A stretch of DNA of 64,000 nt from Sequoia sempervirens (Eukaryota > Streptophyta > Pinopsida > Cupressales > Cupressaceae). Below, piece after piece: positions 43,926 to 55,489 of the stretch. Under the pieces are notes generated by a model. It was given only the letters and a program-made list of their open reading frames with translations. It searched no databases and was not told the DNA's origin. The stretch is taken from the NCBI GenBank assembly GCA_007258455.2, contig VDFB02193867.1, forward strand, positions 566,015,921 to 566,079,920, given 5' to 3'. The position numbers were made by a program, and so were the translations under genes. Position 1 is the first letter of the stretch, and each line of letters starts with the position of its first letter.

Positions 43926-46900
43926 ATGGCATATCAACAAGCCCAAGGTGCTCAGCCTAATATCGCTCAGGATCCCAACAATGGTGCCTCATCATAATCC
44001 AATACCAATCCTCAAAATAATTCACCTCCTAGTGATGAGAACATGGTTACTCAACCTAAAGTCATGGTTGACGAGTACCTTAGCAATCCTTCCAATGTTT
44101 TGATGAAGGATTGTCTCCTCAATGAGCATGGGGACAAGATTCTCACCACTTTAATCATGAAGGGGATCAAACCACCACCTGATTTTGACGTGTGGAAAGT
44201 TACCAGTAACTAGCTTCTTCTAGTGCCTCAAGACCCGCAGAACTCCCATAATGTTTCAAGAAATCCGTATATCCTCAAGGGTCCACCCATTGACAACTGG
44301 TATCTACTTGTATTTTAAAATGTTGTAATGTACCAAGTCACAAACTACCCTCACTTCCTAGCTCAGGGATCCCAACCTAATTCAAATGACCCTCATGCTT
44401 ATGGTATGCCACATAATATTCCATCTACACCACCACTTCTTCCTAATCAGTCAAATCAACCACCCATCAACACGGGGGGTCCTCCTTTCCTCACATTGAT
44501 GTCACCTTTGGGATCTATTTGGGAACTTATGCCCACTACTAACTTACCACCGCCACCTCAAAGAAACATCCTTACATTCTAGTAGCCTCATGTTAACCCT
44601 CAACAACCTAGTCCATCACAAGCACTACCACAACACATGGCTATCCCATCAAAATCACCACCACAACACACTATTATCCCCTCACAAGCACCACCACAAC
44701 ATATTGTTGCTCCTATTGTCTTGTCTCAACCACCTCATTAGCAACCTCTCCAATAAAATGTCACAATTATGCAACAAAATTTTTTAGTTGCACAACAACA
44801 CACTACCATTCCTATGCAACCCCCACATCAAGTGATGCAAGCTACATTGCAACCTCAACAACTGCCCCAAGGGGCCTCCACAGTGATTCCCTAGTAGAAA
44901 TACATCTCATCTCATCCTCCTTATCAACAACCACCCCAACACATGCATGTTCCCATGCAAACACAACGTAATCCCCTCACGCAATATCTGTACCATCCAT
45001 CAAGTACATATACTACCTATGCTACTCCATCGAATCCCAATCCAAATCTCCACATGGTCCCTTCGAATCCACTGTGATCTCAACTGCCACTTTACACCAA
45101 TCCTCCACAATTTGCAACCACCTTCATATGCCACAAAACAGCCCAACATTGTGTACAACTACCCATCTAATCCATACTACACTCAGCCACAATTGCCCTA
45201 TCAACAAGGGGTTCCATCCACTTCTTATTATCAGTAACCACTGTCATATCAATAAGGGGCTTCTACATCATCATACTATCAAGATCCTCCACAAAAACAT
45301 CAGGGTGCTCCATCCACTTCATACTATTCACAACAACCACCTTATCAACAAGTGACTTCCACTTCTTACTATCAGAATCCATCATCCTCCTATCCACCTT
45401 ATGTTAATCTACAACCACAATCTGCCTACAACAATCAACATCAACAAACACCTCCATATATGCCTCTGTTGGCCTTTGATCAAACTGCTACCACCCCATC
45501 CTCATCGTACCAGCAATATCTTTCCTATGGTCAACCCAATCCAATCAATCCAACCCCCTCAACACCTCTCAATAAAGATTTGGAAGAGGTCAAAGCTGCA
45601 TTAAAGGACTTACAAGCTTGGAATGGCAAGTAATCTTTCAAGTTTGAATATATTTGTTTGTATCCATTTGATCCCTCAATCTCATTAATTCCTTTCCTGA
45701 AGCATTTCAAAATGTCAAAATTCAATAAGTATAAAGGAATGAAAGACCCCAAGGCTCATCTTCAAGAGTTTTATGCCCATTGTCAAGAAGTCATTTATAA
45801 TGACAATTACATCCTGGGATCATTTCCTAAGAGTTTACAAGGGATAGCTCTTGAATGGTTTATGGGTATCAAGAAGGGATCTGTGAAGTCCTTTGCATAT
45901 CTTTCAAAATAGTTTATCTCCCACTTCTCCTTTAATTTGAAGATATTTATACGTTGGATCCCCTAAAAGAAAATTAGTGAGAGGGAGAAACTTTTGCAAG
46001 CTATCTTCAAAGATGGTGAGCTTTAGCCAGTCAAATAAAATCCCTGCTAAGGGAGAAAGACATGGTCACACTGTTTATCAAACACTCCCATTCAAATATG
46101 GCCCATAATTTCAGACTTCACTATGTCACAACCTTCACAGAGATAGTGGAGAAAGGTCCTATCCTTGAGAGACCCCTTATTGCCAAAGGGTTAGTCAAAA
46201 TTTTTAACTTTGATAAAGAGTAGTCATCTGGGGATAAGCCTCATTATTGGAAGAAGAAAAAAAACACTATCAATGATGGTGTCACTAACACCAAACATGT
46301 CCAAGTTGCTAAGGCTTCCCAAAAGCCATAATATCCCCCTCCTCAGTATTCAATTCCTAATGCTATATCAGTGCCACAAGGGGCACCTTTTCCTTGCCAA
46401 AAATCCAATCAAAACAATCAAGGGGGTAGAAAACATCAATTTACTCAACTAGGAGAGACCCTAAGTGTCGTGTTTAATAAGCTCCTTCAAGCTAATTACC
46501 CAATCACATAACCTATGACTAAGCCTCTTGACGAATCCAAGCCTAAACTAGCCTAGTACAAAGAAAATGAATATTGTGAGTTCCATAAGATTAAAGGGCA
46601 TACATTGAACAAGTGTCAAGGTTTGAAAACATACATCCAAGACCTCATAGATTAGGGAGATATACATGTGGATGCCAATACGACACCCTCATCCAATGCT
46701 CAATTGTAGATATATCAGAATGCTTTCCCTAAGCATAACCAAGGCCCTAGTGCATCAAAATCAAACCCTGGGTCTAATAACAATAATAATCAGGGTAACA
46801 ACACTAACAACATCAGTTACAAAAATGTGCCACTCAACTATGAGGGTCTCATCATGCACATTGAATAAGAAAAACCACGTGTATCTATGATACACGTAAA
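43926..46900 (+). pseudogene. gag: G2 gag, many stops
   Basis: Capsid/nucleocapsid precursor. The start ATG at 43926 opens MAYQQAQGAQPNIAQDPNN, like G1 gag. The N-terminal helix region (LLNEHGDKILTTLIMKGIK) is at about 44125. A long Pro/Gln-rich part (44580-45560) follows, broken by many TAA/TAG where Gln is expected. The retrotransposon gag core is at 45658-45912 (FLKHFKMSKFNKYKGMKDPK, EFYAHCQEVIYNDNY, LEWFMGIKKGSVKSFA). The CHHC knuckle CEFHKIKGHTLNKC is intact at about 46575-46620. Frames shift near 45940 and 46220. Non-functional. Confidence 0.85.
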
Positions 46901-47618
46901 AGGTAAGGACCCATAGGGTGTTGTTACAACCTGTCGTACCCATATCATAGTCCCCAGAGCCTCTACATCTAATCGGCCACCACCCATAAGCTCTCAATAC
47001 AACATTCTTGATCATCTAGGAAAGACCCTAGCCCAAATATCCATTTTGGATTTTCTCAAATCTTCTCCTATACATTAGGAAATTTTAACCAAAGCTTTAC
47101 AATACACTCAAGTTCCCAATGACATATATCCTACTCAATTTCAAGCATTGGTAGGACATCTCTCAACCACATATTAGCTAGGGTTTAGCCAAAATGACAT
47201 GCCATGCATTGATTCAAACCATAATAATACTCTCCACATCGAAGTCCTGGTAGCCTGCAATAAAGTAAAAAGGATCCTAGTAGATAATGGATCTACCCTG
47301 AATCTTTGTACGTTAAGGTTTGTAAAATAGGTGGGATACACCCACGTTAACTTAAACAATCAAATTAAATTACTATCAAGGTGTATGATAATGCAGAACA
47401 TGATTCTGAAGGGACAATATGTCTTCCAATTCAGGTTGGGACCATACACTACCTATCACATCCTTAATCTGGACCTTCCCTATAACCTCCTCCTTGGCTG
47501 CCCATGGCTCCATGCCATGCAAGCCATTCCATCCATGTATCACCAATGTCTAAAATTCCCATTTAATGGGATAGAAGTTACAATACATGTAGACCCTCAA
47601 CCATTTGAGTATTGTTGC
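46901..47618 (+). pseudogene. pro: G2 protease, interrupted by the array
   Basis: Aspartic protease. Site KRILVDNGSTLNLCTL with Asp at 47283-47285, the same Asp-Asn-Gly-Ser form as G1; a stop follows at KFVK. A second in-frame segment, 47331-47645, holds LDLPYNLLLGCPWLHAMQ. The reading passes the target duplication ACATT (47619-47623) and resumes at 54515, where the text continues as in G1. Confidence 0.85.
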
Positions 47619-47623
47619 ACATT

Positions 47624-48637
47624 TGGTGCAGGAGCACCTATTTGATCACATGCCTCCATGAATCCATATTGAGTTATTTGTTCCATTTTTATGTTTTGAG
47701 ATTTTAATAAGCCCAAGAGGCCACCTTTGTGGTGTTATAGGTCATAGGATGTTGTTCAATTCTCATATATTGTAAAAATTGTCAAAAGTGCAAAACTAGG
47801 TAGATGAAATGTCATTAAGGTGTTTTGTCAACACACTAATCAAAAGGTGGTTGCAAATAGTTGGTTTGGGTTGAAAATGTATAAATAAACCCTCCAAAAC
47901 TCGAATTGGGGGTTGGAGACATTATTTTTGAAGTTAAATGAATGGCAACCTCAAGTTTGGTATGCATTTTCTGATTTTTACATTGTTACCAGATAGAAGT
48001 TGTGATTTGTACGGCCTGGTATAGAATCAAATGATAGAGTATCATATATTGATGGAAATATCTCTGTTTCTAGTTTCCAATTATTTTTGTCTCATTGAAT
48101 TTCATCAAGTTTTGTGGAAGATATTAATATTTTGGTGAGACTGCCTATTCTAATAATATTGTGCAGAATTTACAGTATAAAAAGTGTGATGGTACGGAAT
48201 GTAAAGTCTATAATTTGGATCTGAAATAAATTTTATTTTGTTTCCATGTGAATATAATTTCATTTGCTTCAAGTCTCATCAAATTTCATTAAGATTTGAA
48301 TGAGTTATGATCATTTTTGTGAGGGCAGGTCTGAACCCTACCTAGGGTTTACAGTTTTGGGAAAAATATAATAACTTTCATTTCCACCATTGGATCTTCA
48401 TAAGAATTTGAGGAAGAGTATATAACTATGCTTTCTTCAATCTCACCAGAGGGATTTTCTTCATTATTTTTTGTGTAGAAGTTATTAATGACTGTTCATG
48501 GCAATAAATTGTGGGCTGCCATAGTTATGTTTTCAATGTGATATAGAATGACTAAGAACATGTGTCATATAATTATTGTTTTGGATTATTATTGAAGGTT
48601 TGTGAGATGTTTTGTGAATCCTCCTAGCTTTGCATCA
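47624..48637 (+). repeat. Array LTR 1
   Basis: TGGTGCAGGAGC to TTTGCATCA. TATA-like TATAAATA at 47880-47887. It has private changes, for example TTTGCATCA where the others have CTGCATCA, and GGGTTTACAG where the others have GGGTTTGCAG. It shares GGTTGCAAATAG with LTR 4. Confidence 0.95.
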
Positions 48638-48640
48638 AAT

Positions 48641-48653
48641 TGGTATCAGAGCC
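48641..48653 (+). promoter_or_regulatory. Array primer-binding site 1
   Basis: TGGTATCAGAGCC, initiator tRNA-Met type, three bases after LTR 1. Copies 2 and 3 are at 50597-50609 and 52555-52567. Confidence 0.9.
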
Positions 48654-48791
48654 TAGAAAAGATATGGTCTGGTGAAGTTTTTTGGTTTTGTGTTGGTGTT
48701 TGTGGTTGTGTGTTGTACAGGTTGAGGAAGGAACCCGATTGCCTAGGTGTGGCAAAGTGAAGTGGAAGCAAGGAGAGACTTTCTTGTGGAG

Positions 48792-49618
48792 ATGGATTTT
48801 TTGAGAAGATTGGAAAGATATTTGCAGGTTGAGGATTCAAGAAAGAAGGAAAGAGAGGAAAAAGAGTTGAGAAAGAAGGAAAGAAAGAAAAGGATAAGGC
48901 AAGAGAAGATGGACAAAGAGATTGTTGAGTTGAAGGGAGAATTGAAAAGACTTGAAGAAGAGTTCCAAGAATCCATGATGAAGATGGAACAAATGATGAA
49001 ACAAGATACAAGCTAGCATTTGACATTGAAAAGGAAGATGGTTTGGCCTATAAAGAAGATTATGAAGAAACAAAGAAAACAAAATAAGGCAGCAAATTCA
49101 GTCAAAGATGAAGAAGAAGATTTATGGGCACAATATTTAGCCATTGAAGAAGAATGGAATAGTAAGGTTGGTGATGGAAAATTCAAACAAGAGGAAGAAG
49201 AACTCATCAAGGTAGAAGAAAGCAAGGAAATTGAGGTTGAAAGTGAATTGGTGTCAAGATTGGATAAGTTGGTTATGGGTGAAGAGGAATTTGAAGTACA
49301 AGAAGACAAGGAGGAGACCTCAAGGTCTCTATATTTTTTTCTAATTTTTCCTTGGACTATGTATGTGCAGGTTATGAAAGACAAAGTGAAGTGTTTGATG
49401 ATATGATAGAGTTTTGGGACTTCCAAGTTGCAGGGATGCTTGATAGAAGAAGGCATAAGAAGAACAAAAGGAAGAAAAGACAAAATCTGATTGAAAATAC
49501 AAAGGACAAGGTGCAAAGTAACTGGAAGACTAGGAAGAAGATAATTCAAAGGGGCTTGAATTCTTTTTCCCTCGGGAGTTTGGTGCAGGAGCACCTATTT
49601 GATCACATGCCTCCATGA
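48792..49618 (+). pseudogene. Array ORF copy 1, broken
   Basis: Same coiled-coil, lysine-rich protein as copy 3 but with a TAG at 49014-49016 where copy 3 has Trp and copy 2 has Cys, and one base missing in the T-run near 49333-49340, which shifts the frame. The remaining parts (48792-49013, 49020-49340 and 49352-49618) still read in their respective frames. Consistent with a non-essential copy in the array. Confidence 0.85.
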
Positions 49619-50593
49619 ATCCATATTGAGTTATTTGTTCCATTTTTATGTTTTGAGATTTTAATAAGCCCAAGAGGCCACCTTTGTGGTGTTATAGGTC
49701 ATAGGATGTTGTTCATTTCTCATATATTGTAAAAATTGTCAAAAGTGCAAAACTAGGTAGATGAAATGTCATTAAGGTGTTTTGTCAACACACTAATCAA
49801 AAGGTGGTTGAAAATAGTTGGTTTGGGTTGAAAATGTATAAATAAACCCTCCAAAACTCGAATTGGGGGTTGGAGACATTATTTTTGAAGTTAAATGAAT
49901 GGCAACCTCAAGTTTGGTATGCATTTTCTGATTTTTACATTGTTACCAGATTGAAGTTGTGATTTGTACGGCCTGGTATGGAATCAAATGATAGAGTATC
50001 ATATATTGATGGAAATATCTCTGTTTCTAGTTTCCAATTCTTTTTGTCTCATTGAATTTCATCGAGTTTTGTGGAAGATATTAATATTTTGGTGAGACTG
50101 CCTATTCTAACAATATTGTGCAGAATTTACAGTATAAAAAGTGTGATGGTACGGAATGTAAAGTCTATAATTTGGATCTGAAATAAATTGGATTTTGTTT
50201 CCATGTGAATATAATTTCATTTGCTTCAAGTCTCATCAAATTTCATTAAGATTTGAATGAGTTATGATCATTTTTGTGAGGGCAGGTCTGAACCCTACCT
50301 AGGGTTTGCAGTTTTGGGAAAAATATAATAACTTTCATTTCCACCATTGGATCTTCATAAGAATTTGAGGAAGAGTATATAACTATGTTTTCTGCAATCT
50401 CACTAGAGGGATTTGCTTCATTATTTTTTTGTAGAAGTTATTAATGACTGTTCATGGCAATAAATTGTGGGCTGCCATAGTTATGTTTTCAATGTGATAT
50501 AGAATGACTAAGAACATGTGTCATATAATTATTGTTTTGGATTATTATTGAAGGTTTGTGAGATGTTTTGTGAATCCTCCTAGCTCTGCATCA
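49581..50593 (+). repeat. Array LTR 2
   Basis: TGGTGCAGGAGC to CTGCATCA. It shares GGTTGAAAATAG with LTR 3, unlike LTRs 1 and 4. Confidence 0.95.
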
Positions 50594-50747
50594 AATTGGT
50601 ATCAGAGCCTAGAAAAGATATGGGCTGGTGAAGTTTTTTGGTTTTGTGTTGGTGTTTGTGGTTGTGTGTTGTACAGGTTGAGGAAGGAACCCGATTGCCT
50701 AGGTGTGGCAAAGTGAAGTGGAAGCAAGGAGAGACTTGCTTGTGGAG

Positions 50748-51545
50748 ATGGATTTTTTGAGAAGATTGGAAAGATATTTGCAGGTTGAGGATTCAAGAAA
50801 GAAGGAAAGAGAGGAAAAAGAGTTGAGAAAGAAGGAAAGAAAGAAAAGGATAAGGCAAGAGAAGATGGACAAAGAGATTGTTGAGTTGAAGGGAGAATTG
50901 AAAAGACTTGATGAAGAGTTCCAAGAATCCATGATGAAGATGGAACAAATGATGAAACAAGATACAAGTTGTCATTTGACATTGAAAAGGAAGATGGTTT
51001 GGCCTATAAAGAAGATTATGAAGAAACAAAGAAAACAAAAGAAGGCAGCAAATTCAGTCAAAGATGAAGAAGAAGATTTATGGGCACAATATTTAGCCAT
51101 TGAAGAAGAATGGAATAGTAAGGTTGGTGATGGAAAATTCAAACAAGAGGAAGAAGAACTCATCAAGGTAGAAGAAAGAAAGAAAATTGAGGTTGAAAGT
51201 GAAAAGGTTTCAAGATTGGATAAGTTGGTTATGGGTGAAGAGGAATTTGAAGTACAAGAAGACAAGGAGGAGACCTCAAGGTCTCTATATTTTGTTTCTA
51301 ATTTTTCCTTGGACTATGTATGTCCAGGTTATGAAGGACAAAGTGAAGTGTTTGATGATATGATAGAGTTTTGGGACTTCCAAGTTGCAGGGATGCTTGA
51401 TAGAAGAAGGCATAAGAAGAAAAAAAGGAAGAAAAGACAAAATCTGATTGAAAATACAAAGGACAAGGTGCAAAGTAACTGGAAGACTAGGAAGAAGATA
51501 ATTCAAAGGGGCTTGAATTCTTTTTCCCTCGGGAGTTTTCTGTAG
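50748..51545 (+). CDS. Array ORF copy 2, coiled-coil lysine-rich protein
   Basis: Counting from the first ATG at 50748, 265 residues. It matches copy 3 except for local substitutions (ERKKIEVESEKVSR for ESKEIEVESELVSR) and an earlier stop caused by changes at the LTR 3 boundary (TTTTCTGTAGG for TTTGGTGCAGG). Features and caveats are as for copy 3. Uninterrupted over its internal region. Confidence 0.65.
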   Translation: MDFLRRLERYLQVEDSRKKEREEKELRKKERKKRIRQEKMDKEIVELKGELKRLDEEFQESMMKMEQMMKQDTSCHLTLKRKMVWPIKKIMKKQRKQKKAANSVKDEEEDLWAQYLAIEEEWNSKVGDGKFKQEEEELIKVEERKKIEVESEKVSRLDKLVMGEEEFEVQEDKEETSRSLYFVSNFSLDYVCPGYEGQSEVFDDMIEFWDFQVAGMLDRRRHKKKKRKKRQNLIENTKDKVQSNWKTRKKIIQRGLNSFSLGSFL

Positions 51546-52551
51546 GAGTACCTATTTGATCACATGCCTCCATGAATCCATATTGAGTTATTTGTTCCAT
51601 TTTTATGTTTTGAAATTTTAATAAGCCCAAGAGGCCACCTTTGTGGTGTTATAGGTCATAGGATGTTGTTCATTTCTCATATATTGTAAAAATTGTCAAA
51701 AGTGCAAAACTAGGTAGATGAAATGTCATTAAGGTGTTTTGTCAACACACTAATCAAAACGTGGTTGAAAATAGTTGGTTTGGGTTGAAAATGTATAAAT
51801 AAACCCTCCAAAACTCGAATTGGGGTTTGGAGACATTATTTTTGAAGTTAAATGAATGGCAACCTCAAGTTTGGTATGCATTTTCTGATTTTTACATTGT
51901 TACCAGATTGAAGTTATGATTTGTACGGCATGGTATGGAATCAAATAATAGAGTATCATATATTGATGGAAAGATCTCTATTTCTAGTTTCCAATTCTTT
52001 TTGTCTCATTGAATTTCATTGAGCTTTGTGGAAGATATTAATATTTTGGTGAGACTGCCTATTCTAACAATATTGTGCAGAATTTACAGTATAAAAAGTG
52101 TGATGGTACGGAATGTAAAGTCTATAATTTGGATCTAAAATAAATTGGATTTTTTTTCCATGTGAATATAATTTCATTTTTTTCAAGTCTCATCAAATTT
52201 CATTAAGATTTGAATGAGTTATGATCATTTTTGTGAGGGTAGGTCTGAACCCTACCTAGGGTTTGCAGTTTTGGGAAAAATATAATAACTTTCATTTCCA
52301 CCGTTGGATCTTCATAAGAATTTGAGGAAGAGTATATAACTATGTTTTCTACAATCTCACCAGAGGGGATTTCTTCATTATTATTTTTGTAGAAGTTATT
52401 AATGACTGTTCATGGCAATAAATTGTGGGCTTCCATAGTTATGTTTTCAATGTGATATAGAATGACTAAGAACATGTGTCATATAATTATTGTTTTGGAT
52501 TATTATTGAAGGTTTGTGAGATGTTTTGTGAATCCTCCTAGCTCTGCATCA
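51539..52551 (+). repeat. Array LTR 3
   Basis: The start is decayed to TCTGTAGGAG; the end is CTGCATCA. It shares GAAAGATCTC with LTR 4 and GGTTGAAAATAG with LTR 2, so the LTRs are mosaic. Confidence 0.94.
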
Positions 52552-52705
52552 AATTGGTATCAGAGCCTAGAAAAGATATGGGCTGGTGAAGTTTTTTGGT
52601 TTTGTGTTGGTGTTTGTGGTTGTGTGTTGTACAGGTTGAGGAAGGAACCCGATTGCCTAGGTGTGGCAAAGTGAAGTGGAAGCAAGGAGAGACTTGCTTG
52701 TGGAG

Positions 52706-53533
52706 ATGGATTTTTTGAGAAGATTGGAAAGATATTTGCAGGTTGAGGATTCAAGAAAGAAGGAAAGAGAGGAAAAAGAGTTGAGAAAGAAGGAAAGAAA
52801 GAAAAGGATAAGGCAAGAGAAGATGGACAAAGAGATTGTTGAGTTGAAGGGAGAATTGAAAAGACTTGAAGAAGAGTTCCAAGAATCCATGATGAAGATG
52901 GAACAAATGATGAAACAAGATACAAGTTGGCATTTGACATTGAAAAGGAAGATGGTTTGGCCTATAAAGAAGATTATGAAGAAACAAAGAAAACAAAAGA
53001 AGGCAGCAAATTCAGTCAAAGATGAAGAAGAAGATTTATGGGCACAATATTTAGCCATTGAAGAAGAATGGAATAGTAAGGTTGGTGATGGAAAATTCAA
53101 ACAAGAGGAAGAAGAACTCATCAAGGTAGAAGAAAGCAAGGAAATTGAGGTTGAAAGTGAATTGGTGTCAAGATTGGATAAGTTGGTTATGGGTGAAGAG
53201 GAATTTGAAGTACAAGAAGACAAGGAGGAGACCTCAAGGTCTCTATATTTTGTTTCTAATTTTTCCTTGGACTATGTATGTGCAGGTTATGAAGGACAAA
53301 GTGAAGTGTTTGATGATATGATAGAGTTTTGGGACTTCCAAGTTGTAGGGATGCTTGATAGAAGAAGGCATAAGAAGAAAAAAAGGAAGAAAAGACAAAA
53401 TCTGATTGAAAATACAAAGGACAAGGTGCAAAGTAACTGGAAGACTAGGAAGAAGATAATTCAAAGGGGCTTGAATTCTTTTGCCCTCGGGAGTTTGGTG
53501 CAGGAGCACCTATTTGATCACATGCCTCCATGA
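52706..53533 (+). CDS. Array ORF copy 3, coiled-coil lysine-rich protein, 275 residues
   Basis: Best-preserved copy. The first ATG is at 52706 (the frame is open from 52661). Residues 1-75: strongly charged heptad-rich helix (RRLERYLQVEDSRKKEREEK, KEIVELKGELKRLEEEF), very likely a coiled coil. Residues 75-105: basic (LKRKMVWPIKKIMKKQRKQK). Residues 105-180: acidic (KDEEEDLWAQYLAIEEEW). Then an aromatic segment (SLYFVSNFSLDYVCAGYEGQ, EFWDFQVVGMLDRRR), a basic cluster (HKKKKRKKRQN) that could act as a nuclear signal, and a tail that runs about 12 residues into LTR 4. No zinc knuckle, no UBN2 core, no enzyme motif. Possible origins: highly diverged gag, or captured host gene. Unrecognised. Confidence 0.7.
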   Translation: MDFLRRLERYLQVEDSRKKEREEKELRKKERKKRIRQEKMDKEIVELKGELKRLEEEFQESMMKMEQMMKQDTSWHLTLKRKMVWPIKKIMKKQRKQKKAANSVKDEEEDLWAQYLAIEEEWNSKVGDGKFKQEEEELIKVEESKEIEVESELVSRLDKLVMGEEEFEVQEDKEETSRSLYFVSNFSLDYVCAGYEGQSEVFDDMIEFWDFQVVGMLDRRRHKKKKRKKRQNLIENTKDKVQSNWKTRKKIIQRGLNSFALGSLVQEHLFDHMPP

Positions 53534-54509
53534 ATCCATATTGAGTTATTTGTTCCATTTTTATGTTTTGAGATTTTAATAAGCCCAAGAGGCCACCTCT
53601 GTGGTGTTATAGGTCATAGGATGTTGTTCATTTCTCATATATTGTAAAAATTGTCAAAAGTGCAAAACTAGGTAGATGAAGTGTTATTAAGGTGTTTTGT
53701 CAACACACTAATCAAAAGGTGGTTGCAAATAGTTGGTTTGGGTTGAAAATTTATAAATAAACCCTCCAAAACTCGAATTGGGGGTTGGAGACATTATTTT
53801 TGAAGTTAAATGAATGGCAACCTCAAGTTTGGTATGCATTTTCTGATTTTTACATTGTTACCAGATTGAAGTTGTGATTTGTACGGTCTGGTATGGAATC
53901 AAATGATAGAGTATCATATATTTATGGAAAGATCTATGTTTCTAGTTTCCAATTATTTTTTTCTTATTGAATTTCATCGAGTTTTGTCGAAGATATTAAT
54001 ATTTTGGTGAGACTGCCTATTCTAACAATATTGTGCAGAATTTATAGTATAAAAAGTGTGATGGTACGGAATGTAAAGTCTATAATTTGGATCTGAAATA
54101 AATTGGATTTTGTTTCTATGTGAATATAATTTCATTTTCTTCAAGTCTCATCAAATTTCATTAAGATTTGAATGAGTTATGATCATTTTTGTGAGGGCAG
54201 GTCTGAACCCTACCTAGGGTTTGCAGTTTTGGGAAAAATATAATAACTTTTATTTCCACCATTGAATCTTCATAAGAATTTGAGGAAGAGTATATAACTA
54301 TGTTTTCTTCAATATCACCAGAGGGATTTGCTTCATTATTTTTTTTTTAGAAGTTATTAATGACTGTTCATGGCAATAAATTGTGGGCTGCCATAGTTAT
54401 GTTTTCAATGTGATATAGAATGACTAAGAACATGTGTCATATAATTATTGTTTTGGATTATTATTGAAGGTTTGAGAGATGTTTTGTGAATCCTCCTAGC
54501 TCTGCATCA
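53496..54509 (+). repeat. Array LTR 4
   Basis: TGGTGCAGGAGC to CTGCATCA, followed by the ACATT duplication. Its TATA-like box reads TTTATAAATAAACC. Has TATTTATGG where LTRs 1-3 have TATTGATGG. Confidence 0.95.
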
Positions 54510-54514
54510 ACATT

Positions 54515-55489
54515 GAAATCTTATTTTCCCCATTCACATTACTACCCAGGAGTAGAAATGGGACCACCTCATACATCATCATCCCATTCATCCACCAATG
54601 CACTAGCTACCATATCCACTCCATCATCCACATCTGATTCCACCATTACCAAAGTTCAGATCATTGACAAGGGGTGTGGTGAATATGAAATGCATACAAC
54701 TTTGAACATTGAAACCATGAAACCCCCACCACATACATACAACCAACCTTCTCAGTCTATATCAAAGGAAGAAGAGAAGATGATCACTTTGAGCTCTCGG
54801 AATGTGGGATCCAACACCTTCTTCTCTCTTGGGTTAAGACAAGACACACCAGAAGATGACATCATCCAATGGGTATATCATGAGGAACCTAAACCCTCTC
54901 CCCCTTTGAAATAACATTTCCAAGATACCTATAATTTCCCTGGCCCTCTAAGTTTCTAGTGAAACACAATTATCGGGGGGGAGGCCTTGGTGTAGAAGAA
55001 CAAGGAAGACGACAATCGATAGACACTTCTGTGCATCCAAGAAATTTGGGCTTGGGCTATGATATCAAACAAAATGGTCCTATAGCATCATCTAGTGCCT
55101 CTAACAACATCAGTGTGGACAACGGTCTCCTCAAAGACATACTAGAAGAAGAATCTATCATACACATGTATGATGATGTGGATGACGTAGACCTTTCTTC
55201 CATGTTTGAATGCTACACCATTAGCTTATCTCTTCACCATCCTAAATTCATAGACTGGGACCTACATGGTAGCACACCTATTGACACCTTTCCCTCAATG
55301 GATACATATATACATCTTATGGGATTGGGGGAGGATGAATTCTCTAACTATAAAAGTACTAATAAGAAAAATAAAAAAGGGTCACCTAGCGAAAACCTCT
55401 CTGAGGCACTTCTTGAATTTGAAAAAGTAAAAATAAAGGGTGTATTTGACAACAAAAAAACCTCAATGAGGCGTTAGAAGATGGGGACA
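54515..55489 (+). pseudogene. G2 linker between protease and reverse transcriptase
   Basis: 54515-54914 continues the protease linker (GPPHTSSSHSSTN, TKVQIIDKGCGEYEMHT, LGLRQDTPEDDIIQWVYHEE). After a stop near 54912, 54959-55477 is open: RQSIDTSVHPRNLGLGYDI, then an acidic part (EEESIIHMYDDVDDVDLSSM) and HHPKFIDWDLHG. Tat-type elements have a comparable spacer of unknown role. No catalytic motif. Confidence 0.75.

Larger units (their letters stand above)
47624..54509 (+). mobile_element. Head-to-tail array of a small LTR element: LTR-int-LTR-int-LTR-int-LTR
   Basis: Target duplication ACATT at 47619-47623 and 54510-54514 brackets the whole array, which interrupts the G2 protease-to-linker region. 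Four LTRs of about 1014 bp (47624, 49581, 51539 and 53496) alternate with three internal regions of about 944 bp. Every internal region starts with an initiator-Met PBS three bases after an LTR end. A single unit (LTR-int-LTR) would be about 2.97 kb. Internal regions encode one coiled-coil ORF and no gag, protease, integrase, RT or RNase H. I do not recognise the family. Confidence 0.95.

Noticed and set aside
53240..53286. Possible short intron in the array ORF (GTCTCT ... TGTGCAG)
   Set aside because: A 47-base intron would be shorter than usual for plants, the 5' site is weak, and the unspliced frame is open in copies 2 and 3.
48646..53509. Long minus-strand frames in each array unit (81-193 residues, Ser/Phe/Leu-rich)
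   Set aside because: They are mirrors of the lysine/glutamate-rich plus-strand ORF; purine-rich codons give few stops on the opposite strand. The plus-strand product has more organised features.
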